From: a virus
Virus record (IMG/VR): IMGVR_UViG_3300024239_000199
Span: 1-34,846 of that record
Length of the DNA stretch: 34,846 nt
Direction: 5' to 3' (one strand)
Each line of letters starts with the position of its first letter. Positions within the stretch are counted from its first letter, which is position 1. The position numbers were made by a program, and so were the translations under genes. The notes below the pieces were generated by a model. The model was given only the letters and a program-made list of their open reading frames with translations, ran no database searches and was not told where the DNA came from. Positions 13,292 through 20,509 of the stretch are shown here, one piece after another.

Positions 13292-14866
13292 ATGGGGATA
13301 CTTTTAATTGGTCTAGTTATTTCACTGATTTGGGTATTTAGATCAAAGAAAAAACTAAAGTCAAACTTGGATAAAACAATTCGGTCTCTTGAAGAAAAAA
13401 TTTCTTCTTTATCAAAATATGAATCAATATTAGATGCAGAGGAAGAGGCTACTAAAATTATAGAAAAAGCAACTAATGATTCTAACTTACTAAAAAGCAG
13501 ATATGAGTTAATACTATCTGTTGCTAACTTGAATGCAAATAAAATAGTTGAGGAAGGTAAACTTGCTAAAAAAAAGGCTCTTGAAGATGCAAATGAAATT
13601 AAACTTAAGTATGAAAACACCTTATCTGAAGCAACTATAGAAGCAGGTAAAATAATTGAAACTGCGAAGAAACGAGCAGATGAAATTGCTGGTGAAGCAC
13701 TTGTAGCATTAAAGGAAGCAAATAATTTAGAAAAAACAGCACAAGCAATGAGAAATATAATTGAAGGTTACGGTGATAAGTACCTAACCCCTACATCTGG
13801 GTTGCTTGATGAATTGGCAGAGGATTTTGGATATACAGAGGCTGGAAATGAATTAAAGAAGGCACGTGAAAGAACTAGGTTGATGATTAAAAATGGAACT
13901 GCTGCTTCATGTGAATATGTTGAAGCGAATAGAAAGACCACTGCAATTAACTTCGTTCTAGATGCCTTTAATGGAAAAGTTGATACTATACTTTCCACTA
14001 TAAAACATGATAATTATGGAACAATAGAACAAAAAATTAGAGATTCCTTTTACGTTGTTAATAATTTGGGGAAAGCCTTTAGAAATGCAGTAATAACTGA
14101 AGAGTATCTTATTTCAAGATTAGAAGAATTGAAATGGGGCGTGGCAGTTCAAGAATTAAAACTTAAAGAAAAAGAAGAACAAAGGCTTATTAAAGAACAA
14201 ATTAGAGAAGAAGAAAGAGCTAGAAGAGAGTATGAAAAAGCTATAAAAGAAGCCGCTAAGGAAGAAGAAATGTTGAAAAAACTAATGGAAAAAGCACGAA
14301 AAGAACTTAGTGAAGCCAATGAACAGCAAAGGGAAAAATATGAACAACAGCTTAATGACTTAAATGAAAAACTAAAACTAGCTGAAGAAAAGAATCAAAG
14401 AGCAATATCAATGTCTCAACAAACTAGATCTGGGCATGTTTATGTAATCTCAAATGTAGGCTCATTCGGTGAGGATGTATATAAAATAGGTATGACAAGA
14501 AGGTTAGAGCCTTCAGATAGAGTTAAGGAACTTGGTGATGCAAGTGTTCCTTTCTCCTTTGATATTCATGCAATGATTTTTAGTGATGATGCTCCAAAGT
14601 TAGAACATGAGTTACATAAAACTTTTATGAAAAATCAAATGAATAAAGTTAACCTAAAAAAAGAATTTTTTAAGGTTAATTTAAAAGAAATTAGGGAAAA
14701 GATTGAAAATCAAGGCATACACGCTAAATGGACAATGGTTGCAGAGGCAAAAGAATATAAGGAGAGCCTAGCCTTAGAAAATGCCTTTGCCAATAATACA
14801 TTTGATCAAGAAAGTTGGATAAACTCGCAACTTCAAAATAATAATATAGATGATGAAGAGGTTTAG
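13292..14866 (+). CDS. Membrane-anchored DUF4041 / T5orf172 (GIY-YIG) protein
   Basis: The 524-residue protein starts with one membrane helix (GILLIGLVISLIWVF), then a long coiled coil with repeated Ala/Glu/Lys segments. A DUF4041-type domain (about 165-290; YLTPTSGLLDELAEDFGYTE ... SFYVVNNLGKAFRNAVI) and a second charged coiled coil follow. A C-terminal GIY-YIG-like T5orf172 domain (about 385-475) carries HVYVISN, VYKIGMTRR, DRVKEL and, later, LEHELHKTF. ATG 13292 follows GAGGGG. It lies between immunity and integrase genes, so it should be expressed in the lysogen. A nuclease tethered to the membrane would fit exclusion of incoming phage DNA, but that is inference. Confidence 0.85.
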   Translation: MGILLIGLVISLIWVFRSKKKLKSNLDKTIRSLEEKISSLSKYESILDAEEEATKIIEKATNDSNLLKSRYELILSVANLNANKIVEEGKLAKKKALEDANEIKLKYENTLSEATIEAGKIIETAKKRADEIAGEALVALKEANNLEKTAQAMRNIIEGYGDKYLTPTSGLLDELAEDFGYTEAGNELKKARERTRLMIKNGTAASCEYVEANRKTTAINFVLDAFNGKVDTILSTIKHDNYGTIEQKIRDSFYVVNNLGKAFRNAVITEEYLISRLEELKWGVAVQELKLKEKEEQRLIKEQIREEERARREYEKAIKEAAKEEEMLKKLMEKARKELSEANEQQREKYEQQLNDLNEKLKLAEEKNQRAISMSQQTRSGHVYVISNVGSFGEDVYKIGMTRRLEPSDRVKELGDASVPFSFDIHAMIFSDDAPKLEHELHKTFMKNQMNKVNLKKEFFKVNLKEIREKIENQGIHAKWTMVAEAKEYKESLALENAFANNTFDQESWINSQLQNNNIDDEEV

Positions 14867-14887
14867 AGTATGAGTATTTCATACTCT
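14865..14887 (+). terminator. Hairpin between T5orf172 gene and integrase
   Basis: AGAGTATGA (14865-14873) and TCATACTCT (14879-14887) form a perfect 9-bp stem with a five-base loop, overlapping the stop codon of the preceding gene. The downstream T-run is weak (TCTCTATT), so it may only attenuate transcription into the integrase gene. Confidence 0.55.
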
Positions 14888-14910
14888 TCTCTATTAAATG
14901 GGGTGAGAAC

Positions 14911-16554
14911 TTGAAAGTAGCAATATATTCTCGTAAATCTAAATTCACTGGTAAGGGTGAATCTATTGAAAATCAAATTCAAATGTGTAAAGACTATGTT
15001 AATAATACTATGAAAGATAAAGATATTACTGAGTTTTTAGTATATGAAGATGAAGGTTTTAGTGGTGGAAATACTAATAGACCTGAGTTCCAAAGGCTTA
15101 TGGAGGATGCCAGGACTAAGAAATTTGAAGTGCTTATCTGCTATAGGCTAGATAGAATTTCACGTAACGTTGCAGACTTTTCAACTACTTTAGAAACTCT
15201 TCAAAAATATGATATAGATTTTGTAAGTATAAAAGAGCAATTTGATACATCAACTCCTATGGGAAGAGCAATGATATATATTGCAAGTGTTTTTGCACAG
15301 CTTGAAAGAGAAACTATTGCGGAACGTGTAAAAGATAATATGCTTGAATTATCTAAAACGGGTAGATGGCTTGGGGGTATTGCTCCTATAGGTTATGAGT
15401 CTACTCCTATAGTCTATTATGACCATGATATGAATGAAAAAAAGATGTTTAAGCTCTCACAGGTTACTGAAGAACTGAAAATAGTAAAGCTCATTTTTGA
15501 TAAATACTTAGAATTTAAATCTCTATCAAAAGTAGAGACTTATCTTTTACAAAATGACATTAAAACTAAAAAAGGAAATGATTTCAATAAGTCTAATCTT
15601 AGGGTTGTTTTAACTAATACAGTTTATGTTAAAGCTACTGAGGATGTAATGAATTACTTAGAACAAGAAGGTATGACGACTTGTGGTGTTACTGATGGAA
15701 AGCATGGGCTTCTTAGTTATAATAAAAGTAAAACTATAATAAATGAAAATGGGAAAATTACAAGGAAACACAGAGATAAATCTGATTGGATAGTCGCAGT
15801 TAGCTCTCAAACTGGAATAATTGAGGCTAAAGATTGGCTTGAGGTTCAAAGGATCTTATTGAAGAATAGAGATACCTTCCCTAACCTAGGAAGAACTCAT
15901 AATGCTCTTCTTACAGGAAAACTTAAATGTAAAAAATGTGATGGCTTAATGGGGATTTCTCATGGTCACATAAGTAAGAAAACTGGTGACAGATTATTTT
16001 ATTATGCCTGTAATTTGAAGAAGTTTTCTAAAGGCTCTAGATGTGATTGTAAAAATGCCAAAGTTGCAGAAGTGGATGCTGCCATGAAACTTCAGTTAAA
16101 AGAGTTTGGACTAAACCAGGCTAAACTTTTAAATAAACTATCAGAGCAATTTAAGAAATCAAAAGAAAATAATAGTGGAGCAAATCAAGAGGATAATATA
16201 AAAAAAGCTATTGCAGAAAAAGAGAGGCAAATAGAATCGCTTTTAAATAAATTATCCTTGGATGATGATATAACCGAATTAATCGTTGGTAAGATAAAAA
16301 ACCTTAAAACCGAACTTTCTGGGTTGAAATCTCAACTTAGCAACATTAACAATATGAAAAATGAACAAATTGGAAATGAATTAAATATGTCTTTACTAAA
16401 AATGATCTTAGATAAATGTTCTATAATTGATACTCTTGAAGATGAAGAAATTAAGCAGCTCATTGATGTGTTTATCGAGGACATCTATTGGGATGATGAA
16501 ACCAGCTCAATTAAAGTTAACATTATCGGGAGTAAAGGGTCTAAAAAAAAATAG
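14911..16554 (+). CDS. int: Large serine integrase
   Basis: A 547-residue large serine recombinase, TTG start behind GGGGTGAG. The resolvase domain carries the nucleophile S7 in AIYSRKS, and the conserved CYRLDRISRN (77-86) and GRAMIYIASVFAQLERE segments. A recombinase domain follows, then a zinc ribbon (LKCKKCDGLM ... YYACNL ... SRCDCKN, near 337-378). A coiled coil (about 400-475) and C-terminal tail complete it. Domain order and size are those of integrases such as TP901-1 and A118. A 48-bp imperfect palindrome 28 bases beyond the stop has the properties of its attP. It is the most likely integration enzyme of this phage. Confidence 0.93.
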   Translation: MKVAIYSRKSKFTGKGESIENQIQMCKDYVNNTMKDKDITEFLVYEDEGFSGGNTNRPEFQRLMEDARTKKFEVLICYRLDRISRNVADFSTTLETLQKYDIDFVSIKEQFDTSTPMGRAMIYIASVFAQLERETIAERVKDNMLELSKTGRWLGGIAPIGYESTPIVYYDHDMNEKKMFKLSQVTEELKIVKLIFDKYLEFKSLSKVETYLLQNDIKTKKGNDFNKSNLRVVLTNTVYVKATEDVMNYLEQEGMTTCGVTDGKHGLLSYNKSKTIINENGKITRKHRDKSDWIVAVSSQTGIIEAKDWLEVQRILLKNRDTFPNLGRTHNALLTGKLKCKKCDGLMGISHGHISKKTGDRLFYYACNLKKFSKGSRCDCKNAKVAEVDAAMKLQLKEFGLNQAKLLNKLSEQFKKSKENNSGANQEDNIKKAIAEKERQIESLLNKLSLDDDITELIVGKIKNLKTELSGLKSQLSNINNMKNEQIGNELNMSLLKMILDKCSIIDTLEDEEIKQLIDVFIEDIYWDDETSSIKVNIIGSKGSKKK

Positions 16555-17075
16555 ATTTTTTACTTCCCTCTCCCTCCCTAAAATCGCAGTTTAGTACAAT
16601 TAGCACCTGCATATTATACCAAACTGCGATATTTAAAGAAGTATTTAAGGGTTTTGAATTTAATATTTATGAGGTCCTATATAAAGACCTCCCAGATACT
16701 ACTATTGCTGAAAAAATTATTAAATTACGTAAAATCAATAACTTAGAGCGTGAAGAATTTGCAAAAGTACTTAACTATCACTTTGATACTGTTATGAAAT
16801 GGGAGGTTCATAATGTATTCCCCAAACCTGAAAGCATTAAAATTATATGTGATTTATTTAATATTCCGCTTGAGTACTTTCATGATTATTATAAGGTATA
16901 TTATTACTCTCCTAATGAAATTATAAGACAATGGAAAATAAAAAACAATTTTAATTATGGAGAAGTTACTAAGCTATTAAATATTTCTCATTCTGGTTTT
17001 GCAAGACTACTTAGTGGCAAGATTAGTTTATCTTATGAAATGTATTTAAAATTTAAAGAGTTAGAGGTATTTTAA
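16545..17075 (+). pseudogene. Start-less HTH reading frame running out of attP
   Basis: An open frame runs from 16545, through the whole attP, to a TAA at 17075, but has no ATG, GTG or TTG until ATG 16794. That ATG falls inside the first helix-turn-helix. The frame encodes NIYEVLYKDLPDTT, then an XRE domain (AEKIIKLRKINNLEREEFAK ... PKPESIKIICDLFNIPLEYF) and a second HTH-like unit (GEVTKLLNISHSGFARLLSG). It ends in its own terminator. It looks like the 3' part of a gene whose 5' part would be supplied across the attachment core on integration. Alternatively it is a decayed remnant, or a short 93-residue protein starts at 16794. Confidence 0.55.
16583..16630. other. Candidate attP of the serine integrase
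   Basis: The 48 bases form an imperfect palindrome centred on the dinucleotide CC at 16606-16607. Each side has 23 bases, and 19 of 23 positions are complementary, including the outer 10-bp arms ATCGCAGTTT (16583-16592) and AAACTGCGAT (16621-16630) and the inner GCA/TGC. Length, symmetry, a non-palindromic central dinucleotide and position next to the integrase gene all fit a large-serine-integrase attP. The core assignment is inferred from symmetry. Confidence 0.75.
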
Positions 17076-17093
17076 ACTTCTAACTCTTTTTTT
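17055..17093 (+). terminator. Rho-independent terminator after HTH frame
   Basis: AAAGAGTTAGA (17055-17065) and TCTAACTCTTT (17079-17089) form a perfect 11-bp stem followed by further T residues. It overlaps the stop codon of the HTH frame, as for a genuine gene end. Confidence 0.8.
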
Positions 17094-17108
17094 AACTCTC
17101 AATTATGA

Positions 17109-17167
17109 CGTAACATTTCGGAATAAATTAATATATTACGTAATGTGCCGACACATTCCGGATTACG
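17109..17167. repeat. Nested inverted and direct repeats (CGTAA / CATTYCGGA)
   Basis: AATGTG-CCGA-CACATT is a perfect dyad (17142-17157), flanked by CGTAAT (17139-17144) and ATTACG (17162-17167). CGTAA also occurs at 17109-17113, and CATTTCGGAAT (17114-17124) echoes CATTCCGGATT (17154-17164). The region lies between the HTH frame and the tyrosine recombinase gene and codes for nothing I can see. Confidence 0.6.
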
Positions 17168-17275
17168 CCAATTATATATTAGGTGTTTTTAATATAATGT
17201 TTTATAAGATACTCTATCATACACACTTAAAATCTAAGTAAAAACTTTAAATTTAATATCTTTATTATAAATTTT

Positions 17276-17331
17276 AACTGTCGCCAATTGACGTTAATTG
17301 ACGACAACTGGCGACAGTTGACGACAGTTAA
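17276..17331. repeat. Helically phased 10-bp tandem repeats
   Basis: From 17281 the sequence falls into decamers in register: TCGCCAATTG, ACGTTAATTG, ACGACAACTG, GCGACAGTTG, ACGACAGTTA. An inverted repeat overlies them: AACTGTCGCCA (17276-17286) and TGGCGACAGTT (17309-17319). The 10-bp period places each unit on the same face of the helix, as for cooperative protein binding upstream of the recombinase gene. Confidence 0.7.
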
Positions 17332-17350
17332 TTGAGCATGTCCAATAACT

Positions 17351-17400
17351 TATGGTATTTGGGTTTTTAAAAAAGCCTCCCCCTATATAGGAATACCATA
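17351..17400. repeat. Inverted repeat TATGGTATT/AATACCATA
   Basis: Perfect 9-bp arms at 17351-17359 and 17392-17400 flank a 32-base interval containing TTTTTAAAAAAGCCTCCCCC. It is the third palindromic element in the 420-bp non-coding stretch (17076-17496) before the tyrosine recombinase gene. A weak promoter-like TTGACT lies about 24 bases further on. Confidence 0.5.
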
Positions 17401-17496
17401 GAAAAAATATTTTTAAATAAAAACTTGACTTCTTTCCTTTAGTTTTTTTAAGAACTAGTACAACAGTTTTTAGAAATAGAAAGGAGAGATTTTTTT

Positions 17497-18504
17497 ATGT
17501 ATAAAACAAATTCTAATGACGAGGTAATAATTAAAATTTTAGGTAAGTTATCGCTAGAGGTACCAATGCTAAGTGATCTACAAGAGCAACTAAAAGTTAA
17601 GAAGGTGTTAGAGGAAGTATTATACAACTATGATGTAATGACTAAGGAAACAAGCCTTGTTGCTGGTGACATTATAGAAAAGGCTCGTATTTATATTGCA
17701 ACCAAGAGATTGGAAGGCTTATCTGAGCACACTCTATATAATTACGAGTTAATTTTAAGTAACTTAGCTACATTCCTGGTTAAGCCTGTTAGTGGCATAA
17801 CTACAATGGATCTTCGTATGTATCTTTCAATGTACTCACAAGGTAAAAAAGATACTACGATTAATTCTCAAATTTCAGCACTAAAGAGTTTCTTTTCATG
17901 GTTGCAGGATGAGGAGTATATTGTGAAGAACCCAATGAAGAAGATTAAGTTAACCAAGGTTCCAAAGAGGCTTAGGAATGCACTTTCTGAGGAAGAAGTA
18001 GAACTTTTACGACAGGCTTGTGAAACTCCACGAGAACATGCATTACTAGAGTTTTTGGTAAGCTCTGGAACACGTCTTAGCGAGGTAGTTGGAATAAATA
18101 AGAAAGATATTGATTGGAATGATATGTCTCTATTAGTAATCGGTAAAGGTGATAAACAGAGGAAAGTGTTTTTTAATACTAAGGCTAAGATACTTTTACA
18201 GAAGTATTTAGATACAAGAACAGATTCTAACCCAGCATTATTTGTAACAAGCAAGAGGCCCTATGGTCGCTTAGGTGGTCGCTCAATCGAACGAGCGATA
18301 GATAAGATTAGTATTCGTGCTAGAATAGATAAGTCTATTTACCCTCACTTATTTAGGCATACTATGGCAACAACTTCATTAAATAAAGGGATGCCATTAG
18401 AAGTTTTACAGGCTTTACTAGGCCATGAGGAACCTGGCACAACTCAACGATATGCCTCTTTAAATGGTGATATTGTGAAGCATGAGTATAGACGGACCAC
18501 ATAA
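17497..18504 (+). CDS. Tyrosine recombinase, XerC/XerD-like
   Basis: A full-length 335-residue tyrosine recombinase. The N-terminal core-binding domain (about 55-140; TLYNYELILSNLATFLV ... TINSQISALKSFFSWLQ) is followed by the catalytic domain with R193 (GTRLSE), K217 (GKGDKQRK), H284-x2-R287 (HLFRH), H310 (LLGHEE) and Y319 (TQRYAS). ATG 17497 follows AAAGGAGAG. It resembles chromosomal XerC/D more than a phage integrase with an arm-binding domain, and no excisionase is nearby. With a serine integrase present, resolving genome multimers or acting at the repeats upstream (17109-17400) is plausible. Its stop is followed by the late-operon terminator on the other strand. Confidence 0.92.
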   Translation: MYKTNSNDEVIIKILGKLSLEVPMLSDLQEQLKVKKVLEEVLYNYDVMTKETSLVAGDIIEKARIYIATKRLEGLSEHTLYNYELILSNLATFLVKPVSGITTMDLRMYLSMYSQGKKDTTINSQISALKSFFSWLQDEEYIVKNPMKKIKLTKVPKRLRNALSEEEVELLRQACETPREHALLEFLVSSGTRLSEVVGINKKDIDWNDMSLLVIGKGDKQRKVFFNTKAKILLQKYLDTRTDSNPALFVTSKRPYGRLGGRSIERAIDKISIRARIDKSIYPHLFRHTMATTSLNKGMPLEVLQALLGHEEPGTTQRYASLNGDIVKHEYRRTT

Positions 18505-18531
18505 AAAAGAGGGTAGCAATTAAGCTACCCT
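18503..18531 (-). terminator. Late-operon terminator
   Basis: On the minus strand AGGGTAGC and GCTACCCT form an 8-bp stem (18524-18531 with 18510-18517) with a six-base loop, followed by CTTTTTT. It lies just past the amidase stop and ends the leftward late transcript. It sits tail to tail with the recombinase gene. Confidence 0.85.
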
Positions 18532-18534
18532 TAC

Positions 18535-19506
18535 TTAGTGAGATTTAATTTCCCAAAACAAGTTACCTAATCTAGTTTTTAATTCTTGGCATTTTTCTAT
18601 TGGTAAATAACAAGTTTCTGCCCACATTCCTGTTGAATTACTTCTTATATAAACTCCTGTAATGTCTTTAAAGTACTTATCTAAAAAGGCTTTCACTTCA
18701 AATCCGTATTCCCCAGTAGGAATATAATTGCTTATTACCCAGTGTTTTTTAGGTTTATTGTCTTGGATGATAGTAGTTTGTACATCTTTTTCAATTCTTA
18801 AATAAACACTACTTGCCCAACCTATCATAGTTTTTCCTAATGGAGCATTATAATATCTTACCTTATACCAACCATTACTTTTATCCAATAAAGCTACCCT
18901 TTCATCCATGTTAAGTACACCTTGTTTTGGATAATCAGTTCCTGCACCATCACGAACATTTAATGTATCTGCAGTACAGTAAACTACTCCTTCAGCAGTA
19001 TTAGAAGAACTCACAATAGTATTTGATGAATTTGTTAGTTTAGTCATAAAGTTATTCCATCCTTCCCACCCATTGCCACTCATGGATGCAGGACAATTTT
19101 TACCTGAAGCATCATAATGCCTTACTACTTTATCTAATGAAATGTTAAATTCTTTCATCAGATATCTAACCAAGTCAAGAGTGTTTTCTATGGCCTTTTC
19201 ATAGTTACCATCAGAATTAACACAAATCTCAACACCGATAGAATTCTGATTAGTTATACCATTTCTACCATAGCCATCTCCACAGTGCCAACTAGAATCA
19301 TTAAACTCTACAGTTTGAATTATGTTGCTATCATCTACAAATAAATGTGCTGAGGCATTCCTATTGCCACCATTGAAGTAATTATAGTGTGCTAAAGCAT
19401 TTGCACCCTTTGAATTGTTCCCTGTGTCATGGATAACTATATATTTAGGATTATTAGTACCTCTATTAAAGTTATAATTAATTAGTTTTTTCTGTATTGG
19501 TACCAT
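18535..19506 (-). CDS. Endolysin, N-acetylmuramoyl-L-alanine amidase
   Basis: The 323-residue lysin begins with an Amidase_2 domain (about 1-150): zinc ligands H26 (IVIHDTG), H130 (VVRHYDASG) and C138 (KNCPAS), plus the conserved WHCGDG and IGVEICVN. A bacterial SH3 domain follows (about 172-240; TADTLNVRDGAGTDYPKQGV ... MIGWASSVYL). A C-terminal module of about 75 residues ends EKCQELKTRLGNLFWEI and probably binds the cell wall. It cuts the bond between muramic acid and the stem peptide. It is the last gene of the late operon and follows the holin directly. The start overlaps the region of the holin stop. Confidence 0.93.
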   Translation of the reverse strand: MVPIQKKLINYNFNRGTNNPKYIVIHDTGNNSKGANALAHYNYFNGGNRNASAHLFVDDSNIIQTVEFNDSSWHCGDGYGRNGITNQNSIGVEICVNSDGNYEKAIENTLDLVRYLMKEFNISLDKVVRHYDASGKNCPASMSGNGWEGWNNFMTKLTNSSNTIVSSSNTAEGVVYCTADTLNVRDGAGTDYPKQGVLNMDERVALLDKSNGWYKVRYYNAPLGKTMIGWASSVYLRIEKDVQTTIIQDNKPKKHWVISNYIPTGEYGFEVKAFLDKYFKDITGVYIRSNSTGMWAETCYLPIEKCQELKTRLGNLFWEIKSH

Positions 19507-19935
19507 CTATTTACCCCCCTTAATATTTTTAATATCTTTTTTATTACCTTCTTTAAGTTGAACTAATACATCTTTTAACTGCTCTGGGAATGGAACTCCT
19601 AATCTAACTGCATTTTCTAGGATAGAAAGTCCTTCCATTCCAATGTAAAACCAAATTACTAATGTTCTAAATACCCAACCTTGCCCAATTAATCTATCTA
19701 GCATTACCCCTAACATAAGAATTATTAATATTGTAAATTTCTTTTTTAATCCTTTAAATCCAATTTCAGAACTTAAATTCTTCTCTAGGCTTCCACACAT
19801 CCATCCCATTGCGTAATCAGATACCATAAGAGCAACTAAGACTTGTATTCCTATTTCCCATGCTCCAAATGCCCAAGTTAGTAATGTTCCCAATGCTGCA
19901 AAAATAAAATTAAATTTTTCCATAACCTTATCCAT
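19507..19935 (-). CDS. Holin, phage_holin_4 / TcdE type
   Basis: A 142-residue membrane protein with three to four hydrophobic segments (FAALGTLLTWAFGAW, IQVLVALMVSDYAMGWMCG, ILIILMLGVMLDRLIG, FRTLVIWFYIGMEGLSILEN) and a charged cytoplasmic tail (KEGNKKDIKNIKGGK). The motif DYAMGW and the ENAVRLGVPFPEQL region are those of the toxin secretion/phage lysis holin family (TcdE-like). It makes the membrane lesions that let the adjacent amidase reach the wall. It is read just before the amidase gene, with no gap. Confidence 0.9.
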   Translation of the reverse strand: MDKVMEKFNFIFAALGTLLTWAFGAWEIGIQVLVALMVSDYAMGWMCGSLEKNLSSEIGFKGLKKKFTILIILMLGVMLDRLIGQGWVFRTLVIWFYIGMEGLSILENAVRLGVPFPEQLKDVLVQLKEGNKKDIKNIKGGK

Positions 19936-19964
19936 TATTAATACCTTCTTTCTTTTATAAAAAT

Positions 19965-20006
19965 AGGCAAAATAAAAACACCTTGTTATGGTGCTCTACT
20001 TTGCCT
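19965..20006 (-). terminator. Hairpin between tail and lysis genes
   Basis: AGGCAAA (19965-19971) and TTTGCCT (20000-20006) enclose an inner CACC/GGTG stem (19979-19982, 19990-19993). Leftward, the inner stem is followed by TTTTTATTTT. It may partially terminate transcription and lower lysis-gene expression. Confidence 0.5.
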
Positions 20007-20029
20007 TTAATTTAATTATTTAGTTATTA

Positions 20030-20048
20030 TAGTTAAGTCGCTTTTTTA
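20030..20048. repeat. 19-mer intergenic repeat, copy B
   Basis: TAGTTAAGTCGCTTTTTTA, one base different from 5380-5398. It lies 12 bases beyond the stop of the 51-residue gene, in the non-coding interval before the holin gene. Confidence 0.5.
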
Positions 20049-20060
20049 ATCTATTGTGTC

Positions 20061-20216
20061 TTAAATTACTTGTTGCCTAAGTAGTATTTCATTCTCTACA
20101 GCAGTTCTGTAAGGTTCATTTATATCTTCTAATTTCATTGGTTGATTAGTTTTAGGGTTTATACCACCCTCAAGTATTCTTCTTACTAATATATCTAATA
20201 TAATTGGATTTATCAT
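20061..20216 (-). CDS. Small late protein, 51 aa
   Basis: ATG 20216 overlaps the TGA of the previous gene (ATGA) and has GGAGGGG upstream. The product (MINPIILDILVRRILEGGIN ... VENEILLRQQVI) is a short helical protein. It contains no clear membrane segment, despite a hydrophobic start. Small proteins at this position, between baseplate and holin genes, are common in siphophages (the XkdX slot), but the sequence is not XkdX-like. Function unknown. Confidence 0.65.
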   Translation of the reverse strand: MINPIILDILVRRILEGGINPKTNQPMKLEDINEPYRTAVENEILLRQQVI

Positions 20217-20497
20217 GCTAATAACCCCTCCTGTGATAATAATAATTGATTTTCTAATTCTTGGATTCTTATTTGTTCTTCTGTTAAAACTTGTGGAATT
20301 TCTTCTAGTACAGGCTTTTTAGTATTCACATCAATTTTAATTATCCTATACTTACTTAAATCCACTTGTCCATATTCTAAATCTACAAAATTTAATTTAG
20401 TAATATCTTTTCTAGGTAAAACATCACCTTGCATTTCACCCAGTTGCATAAGCATTTCTCCATCTTGGTCATAAATTATTCTATTTCCAACTTGCAT
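20213..20497 (-). CDS. Tail-associated hypothetical protein, 94 aa
   Basis: I start it at ATG 20497 behind GGAGGTG; an upstream GTG at 20506 overlaps the ribosome-binding site. The sequence MQVGNRIIYDQDGEMLMQLG ... VDLEYGQVDLSKYRIIKIDV is beta-rich, and a coiled-coil tail (TEEQIRIQELENQLLLSQEG) follows. It lies between the baseplate/fibre protein and the small late protein, so a tail-tip or chaperone role is likely. I cannot name the family. Confidence 0.65.
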   Translation of the reverse strand: MQVGNRIIYDQDGEMLMQLGEMQGDVLPRKDITKLNFVDLEYGQVDLSKYRIIKIDVNTKKPVLEEIPQVLTEEQIRIQELENQLLLSQEGLLA

Positions 20498-20509
20498 TTT
20501 TAACACCTC

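Noticed and set aside
13270-13620. Minus-strand frame opposite the start of the DUF4041 gene
   Set aside because: Its Ser/Phe-rich translation is the usual antisense of a Glu/Lys/Ala-rich coiled coil, and it has no start signals.
17100-17496. A dif or XerCD core site in front of the tyrosine recombinase
   Set aside because: No pair of 11-base arms separated by 6-8 bases with dif-like sequence could be found; only the repeats described are visible.
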